Shown here piece by piece: positions 1 to 9,388 of a stretch of DNA of 64,000 nucleotides (the first letter of the stretch is position 1; each line of letters opens with the position of its first letter). Origin of the DNA: Leclercia adecarboxylata (GTDB lineage Bacteria; Pseudomonadota; Gammaproteobacteria; Enterobacterales; Enterobacteriaceae). The stretch covers positions 124,001-188,000 of the forward strand of contig DERO01000006.1 in NCBI GenBank assembly GCA_002360945.1, in the 5' to 3' direction. The notes under the pieces were generated by a model, which saw only the letters and a program-made list of their open reading frames with translations, was not told the origin of the DNA and ran no database searches. The position numbers were made by a program, and so were the translations under genes.

Positions 1-68
1 AATGTGATCGGTTGTCTCCACCCTAAGCTCCTGTTAATCAGCGATTCGCCAAAAATAGCATAGTTGGC

Positions 69-1064
69 TTACAACTTATCCGCATCCACCACCGCCTTGA
101 CGAAATCCTGCGGATCTTCCTGCGCCGGATTATGGCCAATGTTGCCGGTAAAGGTGCGATGCTGATATTTGCCGGTGAATTTTGCGGCATACACCTCAGG
201 CGCCGGATGCGGCGCGCCGTTATTGTCGCCTTCGATGGTGATGGTCGGCACGTTGATGGTCGGGGCGGCCGCCAGCCGTTGTTCATAACTGTCGTAGCGG
301 CGCTCACCTTTTTCCAGCCCCAGACGCCAGCGGTAGTTGCTGATGGTCACTGCCACGTGATCCGGGTTATCCAGCGCTTTGGCACTGACGTTGAAGGTGG
401 CATCGCTGAATTTCCAGCCGGGGGATGCGAGAGTCCAGATCAGTTTGGCAAAGTCATGGGTGTTGGCGGCATAGCCCTTCTCGCCGCGCTCGGTGGCAAA
501 GTAGAACTGATACCACCACTGCAGCTCGGCCTGCGGCGGCAGCGGTTTTTCTCCGGCTTTCTGATTACCAATCAGATACCCGCTCACCGAAACCAGCGAT
601 TTCACTCGTTCCGGCCACAGTGCCGCCACGATATCCGCCGTTCTGGCCCCCCAGTCGTAACCGCCGAAGACCGCACGTTTGATTTTCAGCGCATCCATCA
701 GGTTAATAACGTCTTTCGCCATGGCCGCAGGCTGACCGTTGCGCGGCGTGGCAGGCGACAGAAACTGCGTCGTCCCGAACCCGCGGTTGTACGGCACAAT
801 CACCCGGTAGCCTTTTGCCGCCAGCGCCGGGGCAACCTGGGCATAACTTTGAATGTCATACGGCCAGCCGTGAAGCAGGATCACCGGTTCACCGTTTTTC
901 GGGCCGATATCGACATAGCCAATATTCAGATCGCCCGCGTCAATCTGGCGGATCTGCTTAAAAGCAACGGCATAGTCAGTGTCTGCCGCCTCGGCCTGAC
1001 AGGCGGAAACGGTGGCGAAAGAGAGGGTCAGCGCCAGGGTTGAGTAAGCCAGTTTGTTCATCAT
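69..1064 (-). CDS. Exported alpha/beta hydrolase, epoxide hydrolase/dehalogenase-like
   Basis: 331 aa. An N-terminal hydrophobic segment (about residues 4-22) ends in VSAC, so the protein is exported, either as a lipoprotein or after ordinary signal-peptide cleavage. The mature part has the alpha/beta-hydrolase plan: HGWP (65-68, oxyanion region), nucleophile elbow GGYDWGA with Asp near 137, and a late GHNPAQED that supplies the catalytic His. An Asp in the elbow is typical of epoxide hydrolases and haloalkane or fluoroacetate dehalogenases rather than Ser esterases, so ester-enzyme hydrolysis is expected. The substrate is unknown. GGAG lies 8 nt before the first ATG. The gene reads toward the left window edge and appears monocistronic, since the next leftward gene ends 147 bp upstream. 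Confidence 0.8.
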   Translation of the reverse strand: MMNKLAYSTLALTLSFATVSACQAEAADTDYAVAFKQIRQIDAGDLNIGYVDIGPKNGEPVILLHGWPYDIQSYAQVAPALAAKGYRVIVPYNRGFGTTQFLSPATPRNGQPAAMAKDVINLMDALKIKRAVFGGYDWGARTADIVAALWPERVKSLVSVSGYLIGNQKAGEKPLPPQAELQWWYQFYFATERGEKGYAANTHDFAKLIWTLASPGWKFSDATFNVSAKALDNPDHVAVTISNYRWRLGLEKGERRYDSYEQRLAAAPTINVPTITIEGDNNGAPHPAPEVYAAKFTGKYQHRTFTGNIGHNPAQEDPQDFVKAVVDADKL

Positions 1065-1211
1065 GGTGGTATCTCCGGGTCAGTAGAATTTACCCGCTTA
1101 TCTCACCACCCTGATGTATGGCAAATATGTACAAAGTCGCCCGTTTTGCAAGGTGCTGTATCGCGAGCCGACGCAGATACACTGTGATACAAACTCGCGT
1201 AGGGCGAACCT

Positions 1212-2138
1212 CTACGTCAGCTGGTAATACTTGTCCGGCAGTTTACGCGCAGGGATCTGCTGCTCATCGTTCATCTGCAACAAATCAATCTCCATCGCAT
1301 TACAGATAGCATCCAGCGGCAAATCGTTATTCTCGGTGCCGAACGGCTCCTCCAGCTCTTCCGCCAGGGTATCCAGCGAAATAAAGGTGTAGGAGATCAG
1401 TACCGACACGAACGGCGTCATGTAGTGCAGGTCGCTGACCAGCGCAAACGGCAGCATGATGCAGAAGAGGTAGACGGTGCGGTGTAGGATCAGGGTGTAG
1501 GCAAACGGCACCGGAGTATTGGCGATGCGCTCGCAGCCGGCCAGCACGGTCGACATATCATTCAGACGAATGTTCAGGCTGTGGAAAAGGATATCCGACA
1601 GCTCCCCTTTCCGGCGTCTGACCGCCAGCCATTCGCCCATGATCAGCAGGATGCGGTTGGCTGGCGAACTGGAGTCCATCGCCACGCGCAGGTTTTCCTC
1701 GGAAAGATACTTCGACAGCTGGTCGGCCTGCGGCTGTCGGCGCAGGGTCATGCGCAGACAGTGGGCAAAGGCAATCTGCAGGCGAACAAACTCACCCAGC
1801 GCCGGATCGTCCGGCAGCGTGTTTTTCACTTCACGGAACAGCGATCGCGAGGCAATCATCAGTTGGCCCCATAGCTGGCGCGCTTCGACATAGCGCGCGT
1901 AGCAGGCGTTGTTGCGGAACCCGAGGAAGATCGCGATGGCGACCCCGAGAATGCTGAACGGCGCCACCGTCAGCCGGATGCCCAGCGAGGTGTACCAGGG
2001 CAACATCAGGATCACCACGATAGAGAGCAGGAAGTTAAGAAACAGGCGGGAAAAGATTTTGGTCAGCACGGAACCGTGCCAGACGAAAATCAGACGCAAC
2101 CAGTGCTGTTGAGGTCGAACAATCATAGTCAGCTTCAT
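1212..2138 (-). CDS. yneE: Bestrophin-family membrane protein YneE
   Basis: 308 aa from the internal ATG that gives the usual MKLTMIVRPQQHW start; the longer open frame (to 2237) adds 33 residues with no family likeness. The protein resembles E. coli YneE (about 304 aa), a bestrophin-like inner-membrane channel family. Four hydrophobic stretches are visible, with the conserved LGFRNNACYARYVEAR segment after the second. Bacterial bestrophins are pentameric cation channels; the physiological role of YneE is not settled. No strong Shine-Dalgarno is visible. The position downstream of uxaB on the same strand is as in E. coli, but 276 bp with a repeat element separate them, so co-transcription is unlikely. 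Confidence 0.85.
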   Translation of the reverse strand: MKLTMIVRPQQHWLRLIFVWHGSVLTKIFSRLFLNFLLSIVVILMLPWYTSLGIRLTVAPFSILGVAIAIFLGFRNNACYARYVEARQLWGQLMIASRSLFREVKNTLPDDPALGEFVRLQIAFAHCLRMTLRRQPQADQLSKYLSEENLRVAMDSSSPANRILLIMGEWLAVRRRKGELSDILFHSLNIRLNDMSTVLAGCERIANTPVPFAYTLILHRTVYLFCIMLPFALVSDLHYMTPFVSVLISYTFISLDTLAEELEEPFGTENNDLPLDAICNAMEIDLLQMNDEQQIPARKLPDKYYQLT

Positions 2139-2324
2139 CGGGAAAAAAGAGCGGTGACTATTAAACGTGATCGTCGTCACGGTTGCAAGTATGTTAAAAA
2201 ATGATGACGTTTTTGCGAGGCTTAGAGCAGGCTGCACGAGGGTTAAGGCGTGGAGTAACAGGAATAGGTAAAAGTATGTTGTAACTAATATGGAGAAGAA
2301 GAAGCAAAGTTATCTGCGGTATGC

Positions 2325-2402
2325 TCCCCCTCACCCCAACCCCCTCCCTCAAGGGAGAGGGAGTCAGTCCTGTAGGCCGGGTAAGCGCAGCGCAACCCGG
2401 CA
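2325..2402. repeat. Composite intergenic repeat: CCCTC-hairpin plus REP-like palindrome (copy 1)
   Basis: Two adjoining imperfect palindromes. The first is a pyrimidine-rich arm pairing with AGGGAGAGGGAG (about 2340-2363). The second is the REP/BIME-like GTAGGCCGGGTAAGCGCAG running into ACCCGGCA (about 2372-2402). The same two units in the same order and orientation occur at 11494-11571. It lies 12 bp beyond the uxaB stop and may stabilise or end that transcript. Confidence 0.75.
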
Positions 2403-2414
2403 AAATTTAAAGGA

Positions 2415-3866
2415 TTAACACAGTGGTTTAACGGCTTCGCGCATCCCTTTATGCAGAATGGCATCCAGATCCTGCGCAACTTGCTCTACCAGTCCATTGA
2501 CCTGGGTCAGATCCTGCTCCCAGTGATCGCTGACGCTCAGCACCGCGCTCACCAGTTCACGAGTGGTGATCTGCTGGTCATGATGCTGGGTCCACAGCTG
2601 CTGGAAGCGGGTGATCCAGTGCGCGTCGTCCTGCACCGGGTAGCTTTTGCCGTTACGCTCCGCGCGGTAGAAGGCAATTAGCGCCGCCAGGGCAAACGTC
2701 AGACGCGCCGGGAGCTTGCCGCTGGCCTGCTGCCCTGCCAGAAGCTGCGGCAGAATGCGGGTGCGGTATTTGGTCATGCCGTTGAGAGCAATCGACAGCA
2801 GCTGATGCTTGATATACGGGTTACGGAAGCGGCCCGTCACCGCGCTGGCGAAGGAGGCCAGCTCATCACGCGGCAGATCCAGTACCGGAATAATCTCTTC
2901 ATGAATGGCTTTTTCGACAAAGGCGCAGATCTCGGTGTCGTTCATCGCCTCACCCACGGTATCCAGCCCGGCCTGGAAGGCCACCGGCACCAGGGCGGTA
3001 TGCGCGCCGTTGAGGATCGCCACCTTACGCTCTTTGTACGGCTTGATGTCATCAACAATCAGCACATTCAGCGCCAGCTTGTCGAGACGCAGTTCCTGCG
3101 CCAGGGATTTCGGCCCCTGGATCACAAACAGGTAGAAGTGTTCGGCGGTATCGAGGAAGGCATCGTGATAGCCAAGAGAGGCTTCGAGCTGGGCCACTTC
3201 GTCACGCGGGTAGCCGGTCACGATACGGTCAACCAGGGTCGAGCAGAAGCTGTTGGCGTCGTTCAGCCACTGGGTGAAGGCCGCCGGCAGCGCCCACTCC
3301 TGAGCATAGCGCAGCACCAGTTCACGCAGGGCGTCGCCGTTATAGTCGATCAGTTCGCAGGGGACGATCACCCAACCTTTATCGGCAGCGCCGTTGAAAT
3401 GGCTGAAGCGCTCGAAAAGCAGACGCGTCAGTTTCGCCGGATAGCTCACCGCAGGCGCATCCTCGAACTTATCCCCGGCGTGATAGCTGATCCCCGCTTC
3501 CGTGGTGTTGGAGAAGACAAAGCGCATCTCCGGATTATGGGCCAGCTTCAGGAATTCATCGTACTGGTCGTAAACGCTGATTTCGCGGTTAACGGAGCGG
3601 ATCAGGCGCGCGTCGCTGACCGCTTCGCCCTGCTCGTTCAGGCCACGGATAATGGTGGTGTAGAGGCCGTCCTGAGTGCTCAGTGAAGGCGGGAAATCGC
3701 TTTTGATCGGGCGGACAATCGCAATACCGGCGTTGAGGTCGGTATGTTCATTGAGCAGATCGATCTGCCAGTCAATAAACGCGCGCAGGAAGTTGCCCTC
3801 ACCAAACTGGATGATACGTTCAGGATAGAGAGCACCGGGGAAATCACGACGGTTCAGTGTGTTCAC
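2415..3866 (-). CDS. uxaB: Tagaturonate reductase (altronate oxidoreductase) UxaB
   Basis: 483 aa, the same length as E. coli UxaB and near-identical along its length by recall (for example [42 protein letters not shown]). It belongs to the polyol/mannitol dehydrogenase family and reduces D-tagaturonate to D-altronate with NADH in galacturonate catabolism. The N-terminal Rossmann region starts at [13 protein letters not shown]; the catalytic Lys region is [19 protein letters not shown] chose the GTG at 3866 because AAGGA sits 7 nt before it and the start then matches E. coli [11 protein letters not shown]; an ATG at 3893 would add nine residues. The other enzymes of the route (uxaA, uxaC) are not in the window. 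An ExuR-like site lies just upstream. Confidence 0.93.
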   Translation of the reverse strand: MNTLNRRDFPGALYPERIIQFGEGNFLRAFIDWQIDLLNEHTDLNAGIAIVRPIKSDFPPSLSTQDGLYTTIIRGLNEQGEAVSDARLIRSVNREISVYDQYDEFLKLAHNPEMRFVFSNTTEAGISYHAGDKFEDAPAVSYPAKLTRLLFERFSHFNGAADKGWVIVPCELIDYNGDALRELVLRYAQEWALPAAFTQWLNDANSFCSTLVDRIVTGYPRDEVAQLEASLGYHDAFLDTAEHFYLFVIQGPKSLAQELRLDKLALNVLIVDDIKPYKERKVAILNGAHTALVPVAFQAGLDTVGEAMNDTEICAFVEKAIHEEIIPVLDLPRDELASFASAVTGRFRNPYIKHQLLSIALNGMTKYRTRILPQLLAGQQASGKLPARLTFALAALIAFYRAERNGKSYPVQDDAHWITRFQQLWTQHHDQQITTRELVSAVLSVSDHWEQDLTQVNGLVEQVAQDLDAILHKGMREAVKPLC

Positions 3867-3903
3867 AATGGGGTCCTTGTAATGATTAGTCATACAGCCT
3901 GAT

Positions 3904-3923
3904 AAGATTGGTACGATAACTTA
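3904..3923. promoter_or_regulatory. Possible ExuR/UxuR operator upstream of uxaB
   Basis: AAGATTGGTACGATAACTTA resembles the hexuronate repressor palindrome built on ATTGGT-N-ACCAAT, with a good left and weaker right half. It lies 37 bp before the uxaB start. In E. coli uxaB is under ExuR, so the location fits. Confidence 0.4.
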
Positions 3924-3984
3924 TCAAAACTTAACGACCACGAACCCCTGTTTTGATCAAATATGGTGTGAATTGTGACAGGAT

Positions 3985-4509
3985 TTATAAGAATTTGTAG
4001 AACACCGAGGTGCCCGTCATCTCACCGTCCGGCATCAAGGCATAGCGCGGGATCTCCCCCACTTTCTGCCAGCCCGCCCGCTGGTAGAAGGTCTCCGCCC
4101 CGCTGCCGGTGGCGGTGTCCAGCACCAGCACCGTTTTACCTTTATCCCGGGCCACGTTTTCAAGGGCCTGCATTAATCGCCCGGCATCACCGCAGCGGCG
4201 TGCGTTCTGGTGAACCAGCAGTTTGGCGACATCCGCCCGGTGCGGTTGGTTGTCGGGCTGATCGGTGATCAGCTGCACGGTGCCGGTGAGTTGGCCCTCC
4301 GCATTGGTCGATACCAGCACGGTACGCTCCTCGCGCCCGACGCTGTCGGCCACGCCGCGCCAGAACGCGCAGGCCTGCTCATGGCTGTAGGGCAACATAA
4401 AGCTCACGGACGCGCCGCCGATGACACAGCTGTGCAGGATGTCTGCTAACTGAGAAAGGTGTGCGAGGATGTCGTCGCGAGTAAAGATCTTTATTGCGGG
4501 TGATGTCAT
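3985..4509 (-). CDS. GNAT-family N-acetyltransferase
   Basis: 174 aa from the second of two adjacent ATGs (GGAG 7 nt upstream); the longer frame to 4566 has no ribosome site. The fold is visible as an N-terminal beta/alpha unit (FTRDDILAHL), strand beta4 LTGTVQLITDQ, and the acetyl-CoA loop region LLVHQNARRCGDAGRLMQAL, where Q-N-x-R-R-x-G-x-A corresponds to the family Q/R-x-x-G-x-G/A motif. It should transfer acetyl from acetyl-CoA to a small amine or protein; the acceptor cannot be read from sequence. It lies between uxaB and the GGDEF cluster with 75-120 bp gaps, so it probably has its own promoter. Confidence 0.8.
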   Translation of the reverse strand: MTSPAIKIFTRDDILAHLSQLADILHSCVIGGASVSFMLPYSHEQACAFWRGVADSVGREERTVLVSTNAEGQLTGTVQLITDQPDNQPHRADVAKLLVHQNARRCGDAGRLMQALENVARDKGKTVLVLDTATGSGAETFYQRAGWQKVGEIPRYALMPDGEMTGTSVFYKFL

Positions 4510-4593
4510 CATTATTCTCCTTTTTATCAACGGCATCACCATGCGCTTTACATTTTCGTAACACAAGAGAGATTTACAGAGGATTTTCTTATC

Positions 4594-5559
4594 TCAGCAG
4601 CCGGTACCGCGCTGCTGTTTCATGGAGTACATCATCCGATCGGCGGTTTTCAGCCAGCTATCCAGATCGTCGCGATCGTGGTTGAACTCAATGACGCCCC
4701 AGGAGAATGAGAGCGCCCAGGGGAATTCGGCATGCTCATTCCACACCGCTGCCTGTTCGGTAAGATACTGCATGGCGATCCATGCCCCCTTCTCGTCGCT
4801 GTTGGCAAACAGGATCGCGAACTCATCACCACCGTAGCGCGCCAGCACGTCGGCTTCGCGGAAGGTGGAACTCAGCAGCCCGGCCATCGCCTTGAGGGCC
4901 TTATCGCCATCGGCGCGACCGTAGCGGGCATTGATCTGCTTAAAGCGATCAAGATCCAGCCAGGCGAGCGTCAGCGGCTCTGCCCGGCGGCGCGCGGCGC
5001 CAATGACGTAGGTGGCAAGGTGGTTAAAGCCACGGCGGTTATACAGCCCGGTCAGATTATCGATGATGGTGGCACATGTCGCGGCGAACTCCACCTCCAC
5101 CAGCGCCGCCAGGTCGGCCAGGGACTCAACGTCAGCAGGCGAAAACTGCCGCGGCTGGTGGTCAATAATGCACAGCGATCCCACCGTGGCACCATTGGGC
5201 AGATGCAGCGGATAACCGGCATAAAACCGCACCGGATCGTCATCGGTGGTCAGCGGATTATCGGCAAAACGGGCATCGTCTAAGGTGTCGGGCACCACCA
5301 GTGGCGAATCGCTGAGCACGGTATGGCCGCAAAAAGAGAGATTCCGCGGCAGATTGGTGGCGTCTGCGCCATCGGCACATTTGACCACCACCACATGTTC
5401 CTCAACCAGATTGATCATCGCCACCGGCACCGCAAACAGGCGCTTTGCCAGTCGGGTCAGCCGGTCATAGGTTGGGTGATTTTCGATCTCCAGCAGCCCG
5501 GATTCGCGCAAGGCGCTGAGACGCGCCGTTTCATTCTTGGGTAAAGCGGGGGATTTCAT
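4594..5559 (-). CDS. GAF-GGDEF diguanylate cyclase (soluble)
   Basis: 321 aa, no membrane segments. Residues about 20-155 form a GAF sensor domain (FAVPVAMINLVEE, CGHTVL, YAGYPLHLPNGATVGSLCIID are typical of the CGHT-type GAF). Residues about 160-318 are a GGDEF domain with intact substrate site YGGDEF and the preceding DLTGLYNRRGF and LDLDRFKQIN metal/nucleotide motifs. It is expected to make cyclic di-GMP in the cytoplasm under control of a small ligand or redox signal bound by the GAF domain. An RxxD product-inhibition site five residues before GGDEF is not obvious (the segment is READVLARYGGDEF, so R-E-A-D may serve). CGGAG lies 5 nt before the ATG. First of three successive GGDEF genes. 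Confidence 0.88.
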   Translation of the reverse strand: MKSPALPKNETARLSALRESGLLEIENHPTYDRLTRLAKRLFAVPVAMINLVEEHVVVVKCADGADATNLPRNLSFCGHTVLSDSPLVVPDTLDDARFADNPLTTDDDPVRFYAGYPLHLPNGATVGSLCIIDHQPRQFSPADVESLADLAALVEVEFAATCATIIDNLTGLYNRRGFNHLATYVIGAARRRAEPLTLAWLDLDRFKQINARYGRADGDKALKAMAGLLSSTFREADVLARYGGDEFAILFANSDEKGAWIAMQYLTEQAAVWNEHAEFPWALSFSWGVIEFNHDRDDLDSWLKTADRMMYSMKQQRGTGC

Positions 5560-5610
5560 ACAGGCTCCGGACGTCAGGCTTTTTAAAAGCTTAGCGCATT
5601 CTGAGGCCGG

Positions 5611-6666
5611 TCAATGGGCGAATATCCGATTTTTACCTTCGCGCTTCGCCTGATAGAGCGCGATGTCGGCTGCCTGTAACCAGTCTGTGACATTTTCCAT
5701 CTCCCGGGTGGCGATGGCAATGCCGATACTCATCGTGCAATGGACAGCTTCTTCCGCCACGTCGTCGATCACCGCAGCGGCATCCATAATCCGGCTGGCG
5801 ACCCTGCGCGCCTCGTCGAGTGTGGTGTCGGGCAGCAGGATCACAAACTCATCCCCGCCCAGCCGCGCCGGAGTATCGCTCTGTCGGGTGGCAATATGCA
5901 AAATTTGTGACACTGTCACCAAAAGCATATCCCCCACCTTATGGCCGAAGCGATCGTTAACCTCTTTAAAGTTGTCGATATCGATAAACATCAGCGCCGA
6001 CTCGCGGCAGGTCTGCCGCAGCTTATGCAACTCATTATCGATACGCTTCTCCAGCAGACGCCGGTTAGCAATATCGAGGAGCGGATCCATCATGGCGATG
6101 CGTTCCAGCTCGCGCGATTTAAAGCGCAGCCGCATGGCGATACTGTTGGTGAGCACGCTCAGTGCCACGGTATAGATCCCGATCAGCGGCAGCGTGGCGT
6201 ACATCGTGCGCTGCGACACCCAGGGGATAAACGCCATCCCCTGGGTCAGCCAGCTGGCCATAAAGACCACCAGCATCACCGCCCCGGCTTTTTTCATCAG
6301 CGGGAAACCACCCGCCGCCAACCGGTCAGCCATTAAGATCGTAGCAATGGTCACCGACGGCAGCGGGTTCGCCGCCATCATGGCGATCCAGAACCCACCC
6401 GCCCCGGCGTCCAGCACCAGGTTTTGATGTTCAGTTGTCAGGGGCGTGGCGGAGCGACGCGCACGCCAGAAGGCCAGCGTCGGCCAGATAAAGGCGTTGA
6501 TCCCCAGCAGACCCATAAGCCAGGGTGAACGTTGATGTTCCACCAGGACGGAGAGAATGGGGAAAAAGCAGAGAAATGTTCCAAGCATTCGCATCAGAAA
6601 CATGCGTTTGATAAACCGACTGCCAGGCACGCGAGGGGGTTTACTGAGTCTGTCAGTTCCGTTCAT
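5611..6666 (-). CDS. Membrane GGDEF diguanylate cyclase with MASE2-like sensor
   Basis: 351 aa from the ATG following a GTG codon. Residues about 20-180 hold five or six hydrophobic segments of MASE2/AdrA (DgcC) character (for example ending in LPLIGIYTVALSVLT). A GGDEF domain follows, with DPLLDIANRRLLE, FIDIDNFKEVND, GHKVGDMLL and an intact LGGDEF. It should therefore be an active inner-membrane cyclic di-GMP synthase. The gene ends 51 bp upstream of the start of the GAF-GGDEF gene on the same strand, so the two may be co-transcribed. Its position next to glsB and uxaB is that of E. coli yneF (dgcF), but I do not assign that name because the neighbour at 6785-8236 is an equal candidate. Confidence 0.87.
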   Translation of the reverse strand: MNGTDRLSKPPRVPGSRFIKRMFLMRMLGTFLCFFPILSVLVEHQRSPWLMGLLGINAFIWPTLAFWRARRSATPLTTEHQNLVLDAGAGGFWIAMMAANPLPSVTIATILMADRLAAGGFPLMKKAGAVMLVVFMASWLTQGMAFIPWVSQRTMYATLPLIGIYTVALSVLTNSIAMRLRFKSRELERIAMMDPLLDIANRRLLEKRIDNELHKLRQTCRESALMFIDIDNFKEVNDRFGHKVGDMLLVTVSQILHIATRQSDTPARLGGDEFVILLPDTTLDEARRVASRIMDAAAVIDDVAEEAVHCTMSIGIAIATREMENVTDWLQAADIALYQAKREGKNRIFAH

Positions 6667-6784
6667 CACACGAATTTTCCGATATAATCACCCCATTATA
6701 TTATTGACGGATAAAATGCGTATCAAGGCATTTATCAGTTTTGTGAATATATGGTGATTGCCCTCTCCCCGGGCAGGCAAACGA

Positions 6785-8236
6785 TTACAGCTGTTCCGAT
6801 GGCGCAGCCTTTTGGGCGGCAGTCGTTATCTCTGTCATTCGCGCACTGGTGCGATTTCGACCTGCTTTTTTCGAACGATACAGATAATCATCCGCTTCGC
6901 TCATCAGGCGGTTAAAAATTTCCGTCAGCTTCCACGGATCCGATTTTCCACTGCCCAGCCCAATACTGACGGTCAAAAACAGCGCCTGCCCGCGCCAGTT
7001 GAACGAATATTGTTCAATCGTGGTGCGGATACGCTCCGCCAGGGCGTAACCCTGCTGCGCCGTTGTCGTGTTTACCACTACGGCAAACTCCTCGCCGCCC
7101 ATCCGCGCCACCCGCCCTTCGCTCCCTACCGTCTCCTGTACTTTGCGGGCAAAAGCTGCCAGCACGGTATCGCCACACTCATGGCCGAAGTTGTCATTGA
7201 TGCTTTTGAAATAGTCGATGTCCAGCAGCATCACGGTCAGCAGCGGGCTTTTACGCGTTCCCTCGTCGCGCTTCAGCGCCTCATACAGTCCGGAACGGGA
7301 GTACACCTGAGTTAAAAAGTCATAATCGGCACGCAGGGAGACCTGGCGGATCAGCGAATTGATCGCCGCCATGCTGACCGAGACCATCACCGGGCAGATG
7401 GCCATGGTGGCGATCCCCAGTCGGGCGGAGAACATCATCGGGGTGGTGATCGGCGTGGTCGCCAGAATGGTAATGATGGAGTTGCCAACCAGGGTGATCT
7501 CCACCGTCCCGGTGACAAAGGTCAAAAGGCAGGTTGCCGGCAGCGAATAGCGCACCGCGCACCAGATCAGCGCTGGCATCGGAAACGCCAGCGCACCGGC
7601 CCCGCCGATGGCTACCGAGGCCATCACCGAAATCACCAGTAACACCACCGGCATCAAATGGCTGGCACGTATGGCCCGGTTAAACGCGGGCCAGGTGATG
7701 GTGAGCATACAGGGCACAATTAATACCCCGGTAGAAAACTGTTCGCTGAACCAGTCGGCGACCAGCGGCCAGAAGGCGCGACTGTCCACCCCGCCCGACA
7801 CCATCGCCCCGAGCAGGGCGCACAGCAGCGCGGCCAGCAGACAATAGTTAAACAGTCGCAGGGCATTTACCGGATCCGGGGTGCGGTTTTTCAGCCGCCT
7901 GTCGCGCTGGACCAGCAAGGCAACGATGACAATAAACACCATATTCGAGAGGTTAATGCCCAACGAGGAGATGCCCCAGTTGGTGGTGATGGCGTCATAG
8001 GCCAGCATGGCGATATACGAAATCGCGTAATAGTGCAGCCGGTTCAGGTAAGCGTAACGGGCAAACACCCCGGCCATCACGCCGTTCAACGGCCAGAACA
8101 TCGACAGCGACTCCACCAGACGAAGCTGCGCGCCAATAAAATAGAACAGCGTGGTCAGGAGAAATATTCCTGCCGCATTACGCAAGGGGCTTTGCGGCTG
8201 AAAAAGCGCGAATGTTCTGCTGGAATCAGAAGACAT
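6785..8236 (-). CDS. Membrane GGDEF diguanylate cyclase with MASE1-like sensor
   Basis: 483 aa. About eight hydrophobic segments fill residues 18-300; N-terminal features (GAQLRLVESLSMFWPLNGVMAG) match MASE1-type integral sensor domains. The GGDEF domain occupies about 310-470 with DFLTQVYSRSGLYE, LLDIDYFKSIND, GHECGDTVL and MGGEEF, an accepted active-site variant. The C-terminal 15 residues are low complexity. It is expected to make cyclic di-GMP at the inner membrane. No good Shine-Dalgarno precedes the chosen ATG. It is the most upstream of the three leftward GGDEF genes, separated from the next by 118 bp. One of these two membrane cyclases is probably the orthologue of E. coli dgcF (yneF). 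Confidence 0.86.
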   Translation of the reverse strand: MSSDSSRTFALFQPQSPLRNAAGIFLLTTLFYFIGAQLRLVESLSMFWPLNGVMAGVFARYAYLNRLHYYAISYIAMLAYDAITTNWGISSLGINLSNMVFIVIVALLVQRDRRLKNRTPDPVNALRLFNYCLLAALLCALLGAMVSGGVDSRAFWPLVADWFSEQFSTGVLIVPCMLTITWPAFNRAIRASHLMPVVLLVISVMASVAIGGAGALAFPMPALIWCAVRYSLPATCLLTFVTGTVEITLVGNSIITILATTPITTPMMFSARLGIATMAICPVMVSVSMAAINSLIRQVSLRADYDFLTQVYSRSGLYEALKRDEGTRKSPLLTVMLLDIDYFKSINDNFGHECGDTVLAAFARKVQETVGSEGRVARMGGEEFAVVVNTTTAQQGYALAERIRTTIEQYSFNWRGQALFLTVSIGLGSGKSDPWKLTEIFNRLMSEADDYLYRSKKAGRNRTSARMTEITTAAQKAAPSEQL

Positions 8237-8398
8237 GCAATATCAATCCATAGGGTTGCTTTTAACAATGATTTATCACCCGCGCGGATGAATGTTAAAA
8301 GTTTGGTATCAATATATATCACATTGGGGGGGTAACGATCACCAATCAGTAAAAGGGGTAAACCGGTTGTGCCGTCGGATCCACAGCACAGGTTCCGG

Positions 8399-9325
8399 TT
8401 AATAGACCGAGCGGCCCAGCTTCTGGGTCAGGCGTTCCAGCACTGCGACGCCCGCCAGGGAGTTCCCCGTCTCGTCCAGTTCCGGGCTCCAGACCGCAAT
8501 CGCCATCTCGTGCGGAACAATCGCCACCACCCCGCCGCCGACCCCGGATTTGGCAGGCAGCCCCACCCGCCAGGCGAACTCACCGGCGTTCTGATACATG
8601 CCGCTGGTCGCCATCAGAGCATTCACCTGCCGGGCCTGCATCGAGGTGACCACGGGCTCAGAGAGATGCGGCGCATAGCCCTGCGCGGCCAGAAACAGAA
8701 AAGTATCAGCCAGCTCAACACAGTTCATCTTCAACGCGCAGTAGTGGAAGTAGTTTTGCAGGACCGTCGACACATCGTTATGGAAATTGCCGAACGACTT
8801 CATCAGCCAGGCGATCGCCGCGTTACGCGCCGAGTGTTCGAACTCCGATCGGGCCACCGCGGCATCGTAGGCGATATCGCTGACTCCGGAGAGTTGGCGC
8901 ACAATCTCCAGCATCCGCTGACGGGGCGCGCTGAGGCGACTTTGCAGCATATCGCAGACCACCAGCGCCCCGGCGTTGATAAACGGATTGCGCGGTTTGC
9001 CCTGTTCGATCTCCAGCTGCAGCAGGGAGTTGAACGGCTGGCCGGAAGGATCTTTCCCCACCCGCTGCCAGATTTCGTCCTCGTCATACTGGCGCATGGC
9101 CGCCACCAGGCTCAGAACTTTTGAGATCGACTGAATGGAAAAACGCTCGGTGGCGTCCCCGGCCTGGAAACGCTGGCCGTCGACGGTGCGGATGGCAATC
9201 CCGAGCTTGTTGCCGTTGACCGAAGCCAGCGCCGGAATGTAATCGGCCACCTTGCCCTGCCCCAGTAAAGGACGTACTTGCGCCAGAATGGCTTCCAGCA
9301 TCTGATTGTTGATGTTCGCAGCCAT
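8399..9325 (-). CDS. glsB: Glutaminase GlsB (YneH)
   Basis: 308 aa, same length as E. coli GlsB and highly similar throughout. It hydrolyses L-glutamine to glutamate and ammonia. It has the serine beta-lactamase-like fold of the glutaminase family: [11 protein letters not shown] carries the nucleophilic Ser and Lys (S-x-x-K), [10 protein letters not shown] and the lid region [21 protein letters not shown] are conserved. The ATG at 9325 is preceded by AGGAG at 6 nt and gives the E. coli length; the longer frame adds six residues. Downstream on the right is a chemoreceptor gene rather than sad, which differs from K-12, where sad is the neighbour. Confidence 0.93.
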   Translation of the reverse strand: MAANINNQMLEAILAQVRPLLGQGKVADYIPALASVNGNKLGIAIRTVDGQRFQAGDATERFSIQSISKVLSLVAAMRQYDEDEIWQRVGKDPSGQPFNSLLQLEIEQGKPRNPFINAGALVVCDMLQSRLSAPRQRMLEIVRQLSGVSDIAYDAAVARSEFEHSARNAAIAWLMKSFGNFHNDVSTVLQNYFHYCALKMNCVELADTFLFLAAQGYAPHLSEPVVTSMQARQVNALMATSGMYQNAGEFAWRVGLPAKSGVGGGVVAIVPHEMAIAVWSPELDETGNSLAGVAVLERLTQKLGRSVY

Positions 9326-9388
9326 CGGTTGCTCCTTGCTCACAGGCCAAAAACGGCCTGCGAGTATAACAGAGGCTTATGGATGACG

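Noticed and set aside
1118..1309. Small rightward frame in the gap beside the alpha/beta hydrolase
   Set aside because: It overlaps the end of yneE on the other strand and has no protein-like pattern.
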